A stretch of 64,000 nucleotides of DNA from Trichormus sp. M33_DOE_039 (GCA_015296085.1 DVDT01000052.1:1-64000), one strand, 5' to 3'. Counted from the first letter of the stretch, positions 45,843-55,101 are shown. The notes: generated by a model from the sequence alone, not told the origin. A program made the numbers and translations.

Positions 45843-48782
45843 ATGGCTCGATATGCGCTGGTAATTGGCATCGCCAAGTATGAGAACTTCACTAACCTAC
45901 CAAAAGCCGTTAACGATGCAGCACAAATCGCACAGTTATTGAGTCAACACGGTCGGTTTGATGTTCAGCCATTACCAGGGAAGTTAATTGAGAGTGAGAA
46001 TATTTGGCAAATCACGCCTGATAAAAGGTTAACAGGCAAAGAACTCGGACAAGCATTGAGAGTATTTTTGCTAGACAAAGCCGAACGTGCAGAGGCTTTA
46101 ATTTATTTTGCTGGACATGGTTTTGAAGCAACTAGCCTGACAGGAGAACAGAAAGGATATTTAGCGACATCTGATTGTAGTAAAGATGGACAAAATGCGA
46201 TCGCCTTTGATGATTTCAATACCCTGATTAGTAAATCCCAACTCAGCAGCCTTGTGGTACTTTTGGATTGCTGTTATGCCGGGTCTTTACTAGAGAGAAG
46301 CTTTATCAAGTCTAGTTTTCCGGTATTCAACAGTAAACAAGACTATTGTTTAATTACTGCTTCCCGTGTGTTTGAAAGAGCGAGGGAAGATGCTGAAGGT
46401 GGAATTTTTACCCAGGCGGTGTTAGCTGGGTTAGCTAACTCAGAAGCGGATGAGGCTACCGGAGAAATCAACGCCAATGATTTGATGAGCTTTGTAACAC
46501 GCAAACTCAAGGGAAGCGGCCAAGAAGCAATTTATATGGGTGGCGGTAGGTCAATTCCTTTGGTTTGGTATCCGCCGAGAAATCCGGTAGCAGTTGGGGT
46601 GGTGAGTGAAGAATGTCCCTACCGAGGTTTAGAAGCTTTTGATAAACAACACGCCAAATTCTTTTTTGGTCGTCAAAAAGTTGTTAACTATATTCAACAA
46701 AAACTAGCACAGGCTAATTTTGTCCCCATTATTGGCGCGTCGGGAAGTGGCAAATCTTCGGTGGTGCGGGCGGGTTTGATTCCAGTGTTAGAAAAAAATG
46801 GTTGGCGAGTCTTAGAACCAATTATGCCCGGAGTTGAACCGTTAGCAGAGTTAAAACGAGCTTTTACCCAGTTGTTTGAACGCACGCAAATTAGAGAAAT
46901 TTCGGCTTTGATTGACACAGCAGGTTTATCTCCAGTAATTTCTAGGCTGACTGGTTCTGAGCGTTGGTTGTTGGTGGTAGATCAATTTGAAGAAATTTTT
47001 ACCCTTGGTACTAGGGAAGAAGAGAGACAGCGATTTATTGAGTTGTTGACTCAAGTTACTGAAGGGCGGTTAGCAATCGTCACTACGATGCGAGCGGATT
47101 TTCTAGAATACTGTTTAAGCTATGAATCGCTCACACAACTAATTCAGGAACAGGCTGTGTATATGCCGCCATTATTGGGTGCAGAATTAGAAGAAGCGAT
47201 TGCATCTCCAGCTATGTTACAAGGTTATCAACTGGAAAGGGGATTACTGGGAGCGATTCAGCAAGAAGTATTAGGACAAGAGAAAGGCTGCTTACCATTA
47301 TTGCAGTTTTCCCTGACTGAACTTTGGGAACAGCGCGAACAAAAAACTCACCAGTTAACAGTCACTAAGTTTAACGAACTAGGTGGAGTCATTGGGGGGT
47401 TGAATCGTCATGCAGAAAAGCTTTATGCAGGTTTCACCGAACAGCAACAAGCTTTGGTCAAGCAGATTTTCTTAAAGTTGGTGCGTACTGGTGCAGAAGA
47501 TAAAGATACGCGACAGCGACAAACGAAAAATGAATTGTTGAGTGTTGCTGGTGATAACTCATATGAGCAACTAGTCATAGAACAAGTTTTAGAAAAGCTG
47601 ATCCAAGGACGTTTAATAGTAACTGATACCGAAGCCAGAGAAGAAGTTTGGATTGATTTAGCTCATGAAGCCTTAATAGAAGGTTGGCAAAGATTGCGAG
47701 AATGGCGACAACAAGACCGAGACTTGCGACGGTTACGTGATAAATTCGCCGATGCTTTGCGAGAGTGGTTGCACAAGGGAGAAGATGAACAATACCTCAT
47801 GCCTAGAGGATTGTTAGCTGAGGTGCGAGAAAATTGGGAAAAGTTACAACCTGATTTATCATCGCTAGCCAAGAAGTTTTACCAGCGCAGCGTTGCTGAT
47901 GAACAAGAGCGCAGTGCTGATCAGAAATTTGCTTTCAGAGTCCGCACTGAAACCTTATTGCAAGAGAAAACAGCAAATATCAATAAAATACTCTCTACCC
48001 AACCGCTCAAAGCTTCTGTGCTGGCAATCCAAGCCATAGGTGAGAACTTGGAGAAAATGCCAGAGCAAATTTTCCCTCCAGTTCAAAATAGCTTGCAACA
48101 AGCGATGGCAGTCTTAACTCCCTTCCGTGGTCATGAGGGTGTGGTCAGGTTCGCCATCAGCAGCGATGGGCAGACGATTGTCAGTGGAGGTCAAGACGGC
48201 ACGGTGCGCTTGTGGAATCTCCAAGGTCAGCCCTTGGTTGAACCCTTCCTCGGTCATGAAGGTGAGGTCAATTCTGTCGCCATCAGCAGCGATGGGCAGA
48301 CGATTGTCAGTGGAGGTCAAGACGGCACGGTGCGCTTGTGGAATCTCCAAGGTCAGCTCTTGGTTGAACCCTTCCGTGGTCATGAGGGTGAGGTCTGGTC
48401 TGTCGCCATCAGCAGCGATGGGCAGACGATTGTCAGTGGAGGTGATGACGGCACGGTGCGCTTGTGGAATCTCCAAGGTCAGTCCTTGGTTGAACCCTTC
48501 CGTGGTCATGAGAATGGGGTCTTGTCTGTCGCCATCAGCAGCGATGGGCAGACGATTGTCAGTGGAGGTCAAGACGGCACTGTGCGCTTGTGGAATCTCC
48601 AAGGTTTGCCCTTGGCTAAACCCTTCCGTGGTCATCAGGGTGGTGACTGGTGTGCATGGTTGAAAGTCTGCTGCGACAGGTTGCGTGATCATCCCATCTT
48701 CACAAATCCGCAAACTGAAGAGGCTAAAGCCGCTTGCGAAGTCTGCCGCGAATATGTTTGGAGTAAAGAAGGTGATAGGTGA
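45843..48782 (+). CDS. Caspase-like peptidase fused to STAND NTPase and WD40 repeats
   Basis: 979 residues. N-terminal caspase (C14) domain about 1-240: MARYALVIGIAKYE, His92 in YFAGHGFE and Cys144 in LLDCCYAGSL form the catalytic dyad. STAND NTPase about 260-750: CPYRGLEAF and FFFGR entry motif, Walker A GASGSGKSS (298-306), Walker B LLVVDQFEE (376-384), winged-helix DLAHEALIEGW near 607. WD40 region about 757-930 has four nearly identical 41-42-residue blades and a truncated fifth; the ending WLKVCCDRLRDHP to VCREYVWS is conserved in Nostoc relatives. Architecture is that of proteolytic effector, oligomerising ATPase and sensor propeller, as in conflict/self-recognition systems. The trigger is unknown. 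Confidence 0.92.
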   Translation: MARYALVIGIAKYENFTNLPKAVNDAAQIAQLLSQHGRFDVQPLPGKLIESENIWQITPDKRLTGKELGQALRVFLLDKAERAEALIYFAGHGFEATSLTGEQKGYLATSDCSKDGQNAIAFDDFNTLISKSQLSSLVVLLDCCYAGSLLERSFIKSSFPVFNSKQDYCLITASRVFERAREDAEGGIFTQAVLAGLANSEADEATGEINANDLMSFVTRKLKGSGQEAIYMGGGRSIPLVWYPPRNPVAVGVVSEECPYRGLEAFDKQHAKFFFGRQKVVNYIQQKLAQANFVPIIGASGSGKSSVVRAGLIPVLEKNGWRVLEPIMPGVEPLAELKRAFTQLFERTQIREISALIDTAGLSPVISRLTGSERWLLVVDQFEEIFTLGTREEERQRFIELLTQVTEGRLAIVTTMRADFLEYCLSYESLTQLIQEQAVYMPPLLGAELEEAIASPAMLQGYQLERGLLGAIQQEVLGQEKGCLPLLQFSLTELWEQREQKTHQLTVTKFNELGGVIGGLNRHAEKLYAGFTEQQQALVKQIFLKLVRTGAEDKDTRQRQTKNELLSVAGDNSYEQLVIEQVLEKLIQGRLIVTDTEAREEVWIDLAHEALIEGWQRLREWRQQDRDLRRLRDKFADALREWLHKGEDEQYLMPRGLLAEVRENWEKLQPDLSSLAKKFYQRSVADEQERSADQKFAFRVRTETLLQEKTANINKILSTQPLKASVLAIQAIGENLEKMPEQIFPPVQNSLQQAMAVLTPFRGHEGVVRFAISSDGQTIVSGGQDGTVRLWNLQGQPLVEPFLGHEGEVNSVAISSDGQTIVSGGQDGTVRLWNLQGQLLVEPFRGHEGEVWSVAISSDGQTIVSGGDDGTVRLWNLQGQSLVEPFRGHENGVLSVAISSDGQTIVSGGQDGTVRLWNLQGLPLAKPFRGHQGGDWCAWLKVCCDRLRDHPIFTNPQTEEAKAACEVCREYVWSKEGDR
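48129..48650 (+). repeat. Near-identical WD40-encoding 126-bp DNA repeats
   Basis: GGTCAT(G/C)A begins each copy at 48129, 48252, 48378, 48504 and 48630 (spacing 123, 126, 126, 126). The blocks ATCAGCAGCGATGGGCAGAC and GATTGTCAGTGGAGGT recur almost without change. About four blades, fewer than the seven of a usual propeller, so the array may have contracted or may assemble between subunits. Confidence 0.92.
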
Positions 48783-48820
48783 CAGGTTAGAGCAATTCGC
48801 AATTACAAAGGTCTAGCAAC

Positions 48821-49044
48821 AAACGAGAAATTTCGAGTTCAAAACCAGAACATTCCTGTTTGAAATAAGAAACGTCAAGTTCAAAACTAAAACGTTCCTG
48901 TTTGAAATGAGAAACGCCGAGTTCAAAACCAGAACGTTCCTGTTTGAAACAAGAAACGCCGAGTGCAAAACTAAAACGTTCCTGTTTGAAACAAGAAATG
49001 TCGAGTTCAAAACTAGAACGTTTCTGTTTGAAACGAGAAACTTT
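48821..49044. repeat. 42-bp tandem repeat (about five units) after the caspase-STAND gene
   Basis: Units start at 48837, 48879, 48921, 48963 and 49005: GTTCAAAACTAAAACGTTCC then TGTTTGAAACAAGAAACGCC and GA. Each contains an inverted pair GTTCAAAAC/GTTTGAAAC, so it can fold as a hairpin ladder. A 65-codon minus frame through it encodes 14-residue repeats but is considered non-coding. Confidence 0.8.
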
Positions 49045-49146
49045 AACTTCAGAACACCAACATCCGAGATTTAAACTGCAATGATGGTGAAGGGAAGGCG
49101 ATCGCTGCCATAAAAACTAACTAGCAACAACCATTTTCACTAGTTG

Positions 49147-49408
49147 ATGACACAAACCACATTTCAGGTTAAAACGTTTTGGGATTCAGAGGCAGAAGTC
49201 TGGGGGCAACCAGTGATGATATACCTGGATTGGTGACGGAAGTGGATACGATTGAGATTCTGGCGCAAAAACTGCGGGTAATCATTCCAGAACTCTTGAT
49301 TTTGAATCAAGTGCTGATCAGCAAATCATAAATGCGATCGCCTATACCCTGCTTCGATATACCAAAACAGCTTTGAATGATAGATTATTGATGCTGACCT
49401 ATGAATAA
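49147..49408 (+). pseudogene. Frameshifted DUF1902-like gene
   Basis: From the ATG at 49147 the frame reads MTQTTFQVKTFWDSEAEVWG and then shifts. The +1 frame continues TSDDIPGLVTEVDTIEILAQ and KLRVIIPELLILNQVL. A second shift restores DQQIINAIAYTLLRYTKTAL to a stop at 49406. The sequence F-x-x-x-A-x-W-D-x-E-A-x-V-W-x-A-T-S-D-D-I-P-G-L is the DUF1902 family pattern (HicB-antitoxin-like fold). Single-base deletion near 49200, second near 49310. Confidence 0.75.
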
Positions 49409-49438
49409 ATCTATCAAAGCTATAAAGTCAGAATCATT

Positions 49439-50038
49439 ATGAAATTTCTGCACCGTCCTGATCTATATGGTTGGTCTTATTTCAACCCAGCGAGAAATAT
49501 TGATTTCAATGGAGTTGCTTGGATTCGTCCTGCTGGTAATATCTTGATTGATCCTGTGGCTCTATCTAATCATGATTGGAATCATTTGGAATCCTTAGGG
49601 GGTGTGGATTGGATTATCATCACCAACTCTGACCATATTCGGTCAGCTAAGGAAATTGCTGATCAAACCTATGCCAAGATAGCGGGGCCTGTGGGAGAAA
49701 AAGAGTCTTTTCCCTTAATGTGCGATCGCTGGTTAGCTGATGGTGATGAGTTTGTCCCTGGACTCAAGGTGCTGGAAATGCAAGGTTCTAAAACTCCTGG
49801 GGAGTTGGCATTGTTATTAGAAGAAACTACCCTGATTACTGGGGATTTAGTGCGAGCCTACAAAGCTGGTAGCTTAGGTATATTACCCTATGACAAGCTG
49901 TTGAATAAAGCCGAGGCTGTAGCTTCAGTTCGCAGATTAGCCGCCTTAGAAAAAGTAGAGACTATATTAGTCGGTGATGGTTGGTCAGTGTTTTGGGATG
50001 GACGCGATCGCTTAAAAGAATTAGTGGCAACGTTGTAA
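49439..50038 (+). CDS. MBL-fold-like protein with degenerate metal site
   Basis: 199 residues. Sequence trace of a metallo-beta-lactamase fold (NILIDPVALSNHDWNHLESL, VDWIIITNSDHIRSAKEIAD, GELALLLEETTLITGDLVRA, AALEKVETILVGDGWSVFWD), but the HxHxDH loop is reduced to NSDHIRSAKE, so most metal ligands are missing. Such proteins may have lost hydrolase activity or bind metal differently. Closest named family uncertain. It stands alone; the kinase gene on the opposite strand ends 4 bases after its stop, so the two converge tightly. Confidence 0.7.
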   Translation: MKFLHRPDLYGWSYFNPARNIDFNGVAWIRPAGNILIDPVALSNHDWNHLESLGGVDWIIITNSDHIRSAKEIADQTYAKIAGPVGEKESFPLMCDRWLADGDEFVPGLKVLEMQGSKTPGELALLLEETTLITGDLVRAYKAGSLGILPYDKLLNKAEAVASVRRLAALEKVETILVGDGWSVFWDGRDRLKELVATL

Positions 50039-50042
50039 ACAT

Positions 50043-51890
50043 TTAGGGATGAGAGTCTGATGTGTATTGGCTCACAGTTTGTTGAATTGGAATTTCTACA
50101 ACAAACTCTGTTCCTTGCCTTAATGCTGAATGAAAGGACAATTTTCCACGGTGTTGTTCTGTTACTATTTGGTAGCTGACAGATAAACCTAATCCCATAC
50201 CCTTGCCGACAATTTTATTCGTGAAAAATGGGTCAAATAACTTGGCTTTTACTTCTTCATTCATACCGATGCCATTATCATAAAAGCTAATAGCTATGCG
50301 GTTTTGTGGTAATATTTTGGTATAAATTCTAATTTTAGGTATTGTCGATTCCCGTTGCCAATGCTCAGTTCCCATTTCTGCAATTGCATCAATGGCATTG
50401 AGCAAAATATTCATAAATACTTGGTTCATTTGACTGGGGTAACATTCAATTAAAGGCAATTCTTGGTATTCCTTTAAGACTTGAATTGCAAAAGGATGTA
50501 ACTGAGATTGCAAGCGGTTTTGTAGGATTAATAAACTACTCTCAATGCCTTGATGAATATCTACTAATTTTAATTCTGCTTCATCCAGGCGAGAAAAGTT
50601 TCGTAAAGAATGCACAATTGCTCTAATCCGTTCAGCCCCAGAACTCATAGAATTGAAAAGATTTTTCAAGTCTTCCCTCAAAAAATCGAGGTCAATTATG
50701 GTGATCGCCTGTTGAATTGCTGGGGTGGAATGAGGATATTCTTGTTGATAAAGCTGTAATAATGTTAGTAAATTTTCTGTATATTCCTGAGCATGGCAAA
50801 TATTACCATATATAAAACTGATAGGGTTATTAATTTCGTGAGCAACGCCTGCTACCATCTGCCCTAAACTAGACATTTTCTCCTGGTGAATGATTTGAGA
50901 TTGGGTATATTTCAAATCTTTCATGGCTACCTCTAGACGCTGATTGTTCTCATTTAATTCTTGAGTAATCAGCCTAACGTGTTGAAGTAGTTGATTAAAG
51001 GCGATCGCCATAATGCCAACTTCATCTGCGGATGTAACTGGTGCTTGTAGGTGAAAATCAGAATTTTGAGTAACTTGCTGTGCCACCTTGGTGAAAGCTT
51101 TTAGGGGTTGAGCAATAATTTGACTAGTAAAAAAAGCTAGGATGCCAGCAAATAATGTTGATAAAATGATGCTGGATGTAACGATATAGAGGCGCAGGAC
51201 ATCCGCTTGATCGTAGGCTGCGATCGCTGTTTCATAATCCTTTGCAGACAGAGCAATAATGTGTGTTAAATCATCTAAATATTTTTCAAATTGCTGTGAT
51301 TCTGAACTTTTTTGAAATTCGATGAGGAATTTTTTGGCATTTTTATTACTCTGTGGTAGTTCTAAACTATTCCCATGAATTTGCTGCACCACAGCATCAA
51401 AATCTTGAAAGTAACCTATAGTGAAACTATTATAAGTTGATAAGAAATTGGGGATTTCTTGTAAGTGAATATTATTTTTTTCATCTGTAATGTGATATTC
51501 ACTGGCTATAAAAGATTTAATTGCAGCCCAAGTTTTTTGGATATTGGCAATTCTTTGTTGCAAGTAAATATATTTTGTTTGTAACTCCTGGGGATTTTCT
51601 ACAAGGAAAACTAACTGTTGCTGGCTTCCCCTAGCCCTCAAAATGTCGGTTTCTAAACGATACAGTAATTCAGTTTCTTGTCTAGAATGTTCTGCTTGTT
51701 GCCAAGCTTGCCACAAAAAATAATCACCAATTTCAATTCCTATGGTTGTACCTATAATGACTACACCTAAAATAATTCCGTATCCCCAGCTAATCTTGTG
51801 AGCCATTTTCAGCCGATATACCCATCTTTTCAGTCTCAGAATGAACGGAAAACGAGTAGCTAGGAAATTTAGCAATTTTTGGGAATTCAT
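50043..51890 (-). CDS. Membrane histidine kinase with HAMP domain
   Basis: 615 residues. Membrane segment about 36-60 (ISWGYGIILGVVIIGTTIGI), helical sensor region, second segment about 235-258 (RLYIVTSSIILSTLFAGILA), HAMP, coiled coil, HisKA with His351 (QMVAGVAHEINNPISF), HATPase with DNGIGMNEE and GKGMGLGLSVSYQIV. No receiver domain. Closely resembles the kinases at 28.7 kb and 39.8 kb in the C-terminal half. Converges with the MBL-like gene with a 4-base gap; no response regulator nearby. Confidence 0.88.
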   Translation of the reverse strand: MNSQKLLNFLATRFPFILRLKRWVYRLKMAHKISWGYGIILGVVIIGTTIGIEIGDYFLWQAWQQAEHSRQETELLYRLETDILRARGSQQQLVFLVENPQELQTKYIYLQQRIANIQKTWAAIKSFIASEYHITDEKNNIHLQEIPNFLSTYNSFTIGYFQDFDAVVQQIHGNSLELPQSNKNAKKFLIEFQKSSESQQFEKYLDDLTHIIALSAKDYETAIAAYDQADVLRLYIVTSSIILSTLFAGILAFFTSQIIAQPLKAFTKVAQQVTQNSDFHLQAPVTSADEVGIMAIAFNQLLQHVRLITQELNENNQRLEVAMKDLKYTQSQIIHQEKMSSLGQMVAGVAHEINNPISFIYGNICHAQEYTENLLTLLQLYQQEYPHSTPAIQQAITIIDLDFLREDLKNLFNSMSSGAERIRAIVHSLRNFSRLDEAELKLVDIHQGIESSLLILQNRLQSQLHPFAIQVLKEYQELPLIECYPSQMNQVFMNILLNAIDAIAEMGTEHWQRESTIPKIRIYTKILPQNRIAISFYDNGIGMNEEVKAKLFDPFFTNKIVGKGMGLGLSVSYQIVTEQHRGKLSFHSALRQGTEFVVEIPIQQTVSQYTSDSHP

Positions 51891-52366
51891 GCGAAGTGAT
51901 CAGAATCGAGAAATTCCTGGTGAATGGAAGAAGGCAGAAGGCAGCAGATAGAAAGCAATTAAAACGTGCGCCTACCTTGAAGACTCACGTCATAAAAAGA
52001 GGTCTAAATCCTCCTTTTATTGAAGACTACTAAATTGTAGAATTAGCAGGAGTCTTAAATCCAAATGTGCAAGATAGGACAGAGAGCATTAAGATTTGCA
52101 CATTGAAAAAACAAAAACCTTCTGCCTAGCCTTACGGCAAAGTTGACGCTTAGTGTGATACTAGCCTCTACCTTGTCTGTCGGCCTAGCATCTTGTCGCG
52201 CTAGCGTTGCGTAGCAAAGAAAAGCGTAGATACTTAAAAAAGTTAAATTGTTACCTCTAGTTATAGCTTTCCCAAAAGTTATCTTCGGATCTCAGTCCTA
52301 AAAACTAGTTAACGTCACAAAATTGACGTTGATTCTATTGTTATCAGTAATTTTATATCAAAATCT
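51891..52366. other. 476-bp intergenic region with Nostoc repeat fragment
   Basis: No gene. Around 52165-52225 is a short interspersed-repeat fragment (CGGCCTAGCATCTTG, CGCTAGCGTTGCGTAGC). The rest is AT-rich. It must hold the promoter of the kinase gene (minus strand). Confidence 0.45.
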
Positions 52367-54427
52367 CTACATTCCTACTGTCTGCGCTTCTTGATAAATT
52401 ATCTCTTGGAACTGAATCACGTCTTTTTGTGGATCGGAGATACTCACCTTTACCAATACCTGTTCGCCTAATCTTACTGTTCGCCGGAAGACCATCGGTA
52501 GTTGTAGACCTAAATCTTCTAACAATATTAGAGCTAAGTTGCTATCTTCACGCAGCCACATTAATACTGTTGTCTCCCACACTTGCTCAGGATGACGACG
52601 TAAATATTCTAATGCCCAGTACCTATTAGTTTGGCGTTCTACCATTGTTAACTCTTGGGTGGTACTGGTAACGCTCATCATTACTTCTTTGAGCTGTTCA
52701 GCACTAAACGGCGGCACTTCTCCCCGTAGGTGGGCTTTGAGTTGAAAGTGAGTTAACAAGTCACTGTAACGCCGAATAGGAGATGTGGCTTGAGTGTAAG
52801 TATCCAATCCTAAACCGGCATGGCGCACAGGAGTAATACTCATTTCACTCTTGGGCATACAACGCCGCATCGCACAGGCGCGAACAAACCCGGCTGGGAG
52901 TCGGAGTAATTCTTCTTCCGGAGGTAATTCTGGCTGGGGTTGACCACGAAATGGTAGGGGAATGTTGTGTTCTTGACCGTAACGGGCGGCGACTTCCCCA
53001 GCAAGAATCATCATTTCTGCTACCAGTTGCCGCGATCGCGAATCATCTAAAATGTCGATGCTAATGTCATCATTTTTGACTTTAATCATCGCCTCTGGCA
53101 TATTGATGCTGATCGCGCCTTGATTGTAACGCCAGGCTTTCCGCTTAGTTGCCCAAGCTGCGATCGCGGCAATTTCTGGTTCTGCTTGTACTCCTAATTC
53201 CAGCATCTCATCTACATCTTCGTAGGTGAGGCGGTAAGTAGGTTTAATCAAACTGGGATGAATCGTATAATCTACTACTGCCCCAGCATCGTCTAAAATA
53301 ATCCCAAAGCTCAAAGCGCAACAGACTTTTCCCTGTACCAAACTCATTGGCCCTGTCGCTAGGACTTCGGGAAACATGGGAATCATTCCCGTTGGTAAAT
53401 ATACTGTACTACCCCGCTTTCTCGCTTCTAGGTCTAAATCGTCTTCCGGTGCTAACCAACGGGTGGGATCAGCAATATGTACCCACAGTCTATCTTGACC
53501 ATCTGGTAGTTGTTCCCAACTCAGACCATCATCAATTTCTGTGGTGCTTTCATCATCTATTGTGTAGACCTTCAGATGGGTCAAATCGAGACGATTTGTA
53601 TCTGAGTCTGTGGGCTGGTCATCCAAACGCTGTTGCGCCACTTCTAACACCTTGCTAGGAAACTGAACTGGAATTGCAGAACGACGCAGGAATAAATTCT
53701 CATTTGCACTCCACCACCTCAAATCTACCAATAATTGAAACGCGCCTGGAGGCGTAGCGGGTCGCCCCAGCATATTCATTGTTTCTAAAACTGGAGCTGG
53801 TGGAGGATAGGCACGTGCTAGGGAGTCATAGTTTACACCCATTCTGACAATATCCGCCAACAGTGCTGCATACTTTTCTAAAGCTTCCAGACGTTGGCGA
53901 TCATGACGTTGCCACTCGACTGATTCACCTTGGAGTGCTTGTTCTACACGGACTAAGAATTCCTGCTGTTCCCTAGCTTTGAGGGCTTCTACTTCTATTT
54001 GGTGTTTGCGTTCTGCTACTTGCGCCGTCGTTCTTGGCTCATAAGCATCGCCTTTTTGTTTGAAGTAGAGTTTGTCATCTGACAATAGACAATGGGCTGC
54101 GTAACAAGGAGCTGATTCTGATTCGGAAAACAGCAAATTGGCCATTTGTGTGGGCGTGACTGTTTCCCCTTCTTCGACCAGTAATTCCCAAGCCACTTCC
54201 AAGCTAGAGGGGTCTAGATAAGGCTTGACCTCTGATAAAAAGCTGGGAATGTCGGATGATTTATAGGTTTTGCCGTTAACGGTATAAGTAATTTGTCTAG
54301 GCGCGAGGCTGTGGGATTGACCGCGTTCATCTACCACAAACCAACGGGTCTTTCCGTCTGGACGGTCTATCACGCCCAAACGGCGATCGCCTTGAACCCT
54401 AAATTCAACTAGCGTCCCCTTCTCCAC
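52367..54427 (-). CDS. RNase II/RNase R family 3'-5' exoribonuclease
   Basis: 686 residues. Central RNB domain with catalytic-acid motifs: YTIDDESTTEIDDGLSWEQL, LWVHIADPTRWLAPEDDLDL, RKRGSTVYLPTGMIPMFPEV, and TQATSPIRRYSDLLTHFQL. A short N-terminal beta domain and a C-terminal S1-like segment (VLVKVSISDPQKDVIQFQEI). The enzyme degrades single-stranded RNA 3' to 5'. It lies downstream of rpmG and rpsR on the same strand, with 218 bases between, and may be read from the same transcript. Whether to call it rnr or rnb is unclear. Confidence 0.88.
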   Translation of the reverse strand: MEKGTLVEFRVQGDRRLGVIDRPDGKTRWFVVDERGQSHSLAPRQITYTVNGKTYKSSDIPSFLSEVKPYLDPSSLEVAWELLVEEGETVTPTQMANLLFSESESAPCYAAHCLLSDDKLYFKQKGDAYEPRTTAQVAERKHQIEVEALKAREQQEFLVRVEQALQGESVEWQRHDRQRLEALEKYAALLADIVRMGVNYDSLARAYPPPAPVLETMNMLGRPATPPGAFQLLVDLRWWSANENLFLRRSAIPVQFPSKVLEVAQQRLDDQPTDSDTNRLDLTHLKVYTIDDESTTEIDDGLSWEQLPDGQDRLWVHIADPTRWLAPEDDLDLEARKRGSTVYLPTGMIPMFPEVLATGPMSLVQGKVCCALSFGIILDDAGAVVDYTIHPSLIKPTYRLTYEDVDEMLELGVQAEPEIAAIAAWATKRKAWRYNQGAISINMPEAMIKVKNDDISIDILDDSRSRQLVAEMMILAGEVAARYGQEHNIPLPFRGQPQPELPPEEELLRLPAGFVRACAMRRCMPKSEMSITPVRHAGLGLDTYTQATSPIRRYSDLLTHFQLKAHLRGEVPPFSAEQLKEVMMSVTSTTQELTMVERQTNRYWALEYLRRHPEQVWETTVLMWLREDSNLALILLEDLGLQLPMVFRRTVRLGEQVLVKVSISDPQKDVIQFQEIIYQEAQTVGM

Positions 54428-54645
54428 AACTCTCGCAATTATTAATGGTTGACAAATAAATTTTAGATTTTGGAGTTAAATATTTGCTACTAAATCCAAA
54501 ATCTGATGATTTTAACTGTAGAACAAGATTTTACCACTGACTGAGATTTTAGATTGTGGACTCCGACATCTTAAAGCTACATATCACCATTTATATAGCT
54601 TTGCCCGTGCAGCCCAAATCTAAAATTCTCGCCACTGACAAGGGT

Positions 54646-54861
54646 TTAGCCTTCCGCATTGATAAATGGCAACAAAGCCACAATCCGCGCCCGCTTAATT
54701 GCTAATGTCAAATCTCGTTGTTGTTGACAGGTCAGCCCTGTAATCCGACGGGGCAATATTTTACCGCGCTCAGTAATGAACTTCCGCAATAAGTCAACAT
54801 CTTTGTAATCAATTGGTTCTCCAGGCTTAATTGGAGACAAACGCCGACGGTAATAGCTCAT
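54646..54861 (-). CDS. rpsR: 30S ribosomal protein S18
   Basis: 71 residues: [40 protein letters not shown], and [14 protein letters not shown] are the S18 core. It binds S6 on the 30S platform. It follows rpmG by 2 bases (stop 54864, start 54861), so co-translation is likely. Confidence 0.97.
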   Translation of the reverse strand: MSYYRRRLSPIKPGEPIDYKDVDLLRKFITERGKILPRRITGLTCQQQRDLTLAIKRARIVALLPFINAEG

Positions 54862-54863
54862 CT

Positions 54864-55058
54864 TTACTTGATTTCCTTGTGAACGGTATGTTTATTGCAG
54901 TGGGTACAGAACTTGCTTAGTTCTAAGCGATTAGTGGTGTTACGACGGTTCTTAGTGGTTGTATACCGTGAAACACCTGGCGATCGCTTATCTGGATTTG
55001 TACGACACTCAGTACACTCTAGTGTCACTATTATGCGGACACCTTTACTCTTTGCCAT
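54864..55058 (-). CDS. rpmG: 50S ribosomal protein L33
   Basis: 64 residues with the zinc-finger type Cys pairs: [11 protein letters not shown] and [15 protein letters not shown]. The C+ (zinc-binding) form of L33. First gene of a two-gene operon rpmG-rpsR. Cyanobacteria commonly keep this pair together. Confidence 0.97.
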   Translation of the reverse strand: MAKSKGVRIIVTLECTECRTNPDKRSPGVSRYTTTKNRRNTTNRLELSKFCTHCNKHTVHKEIK

Positions 55059-55101
55059 AATCTTACAAACGCTAAAGCCTGAAGAGAATTAACACAAATA
55101 A

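Noticed and set aside
48114-48713. Minus-strand 199-codon open frame across the WD40 repeats
   Set aside because: It is the mirror of the repeated plus-strand WD40 codons, with no independent start signal or family.
48813-49010. 65-codon frame of 14-residue repeats (VLVLNSAFLISNRN type)
   Set aside because: It is produced by the 42-bp tandem repeat, has no ribosome binding site, and its periodicity reflects DNA repetition rather than protein selection.
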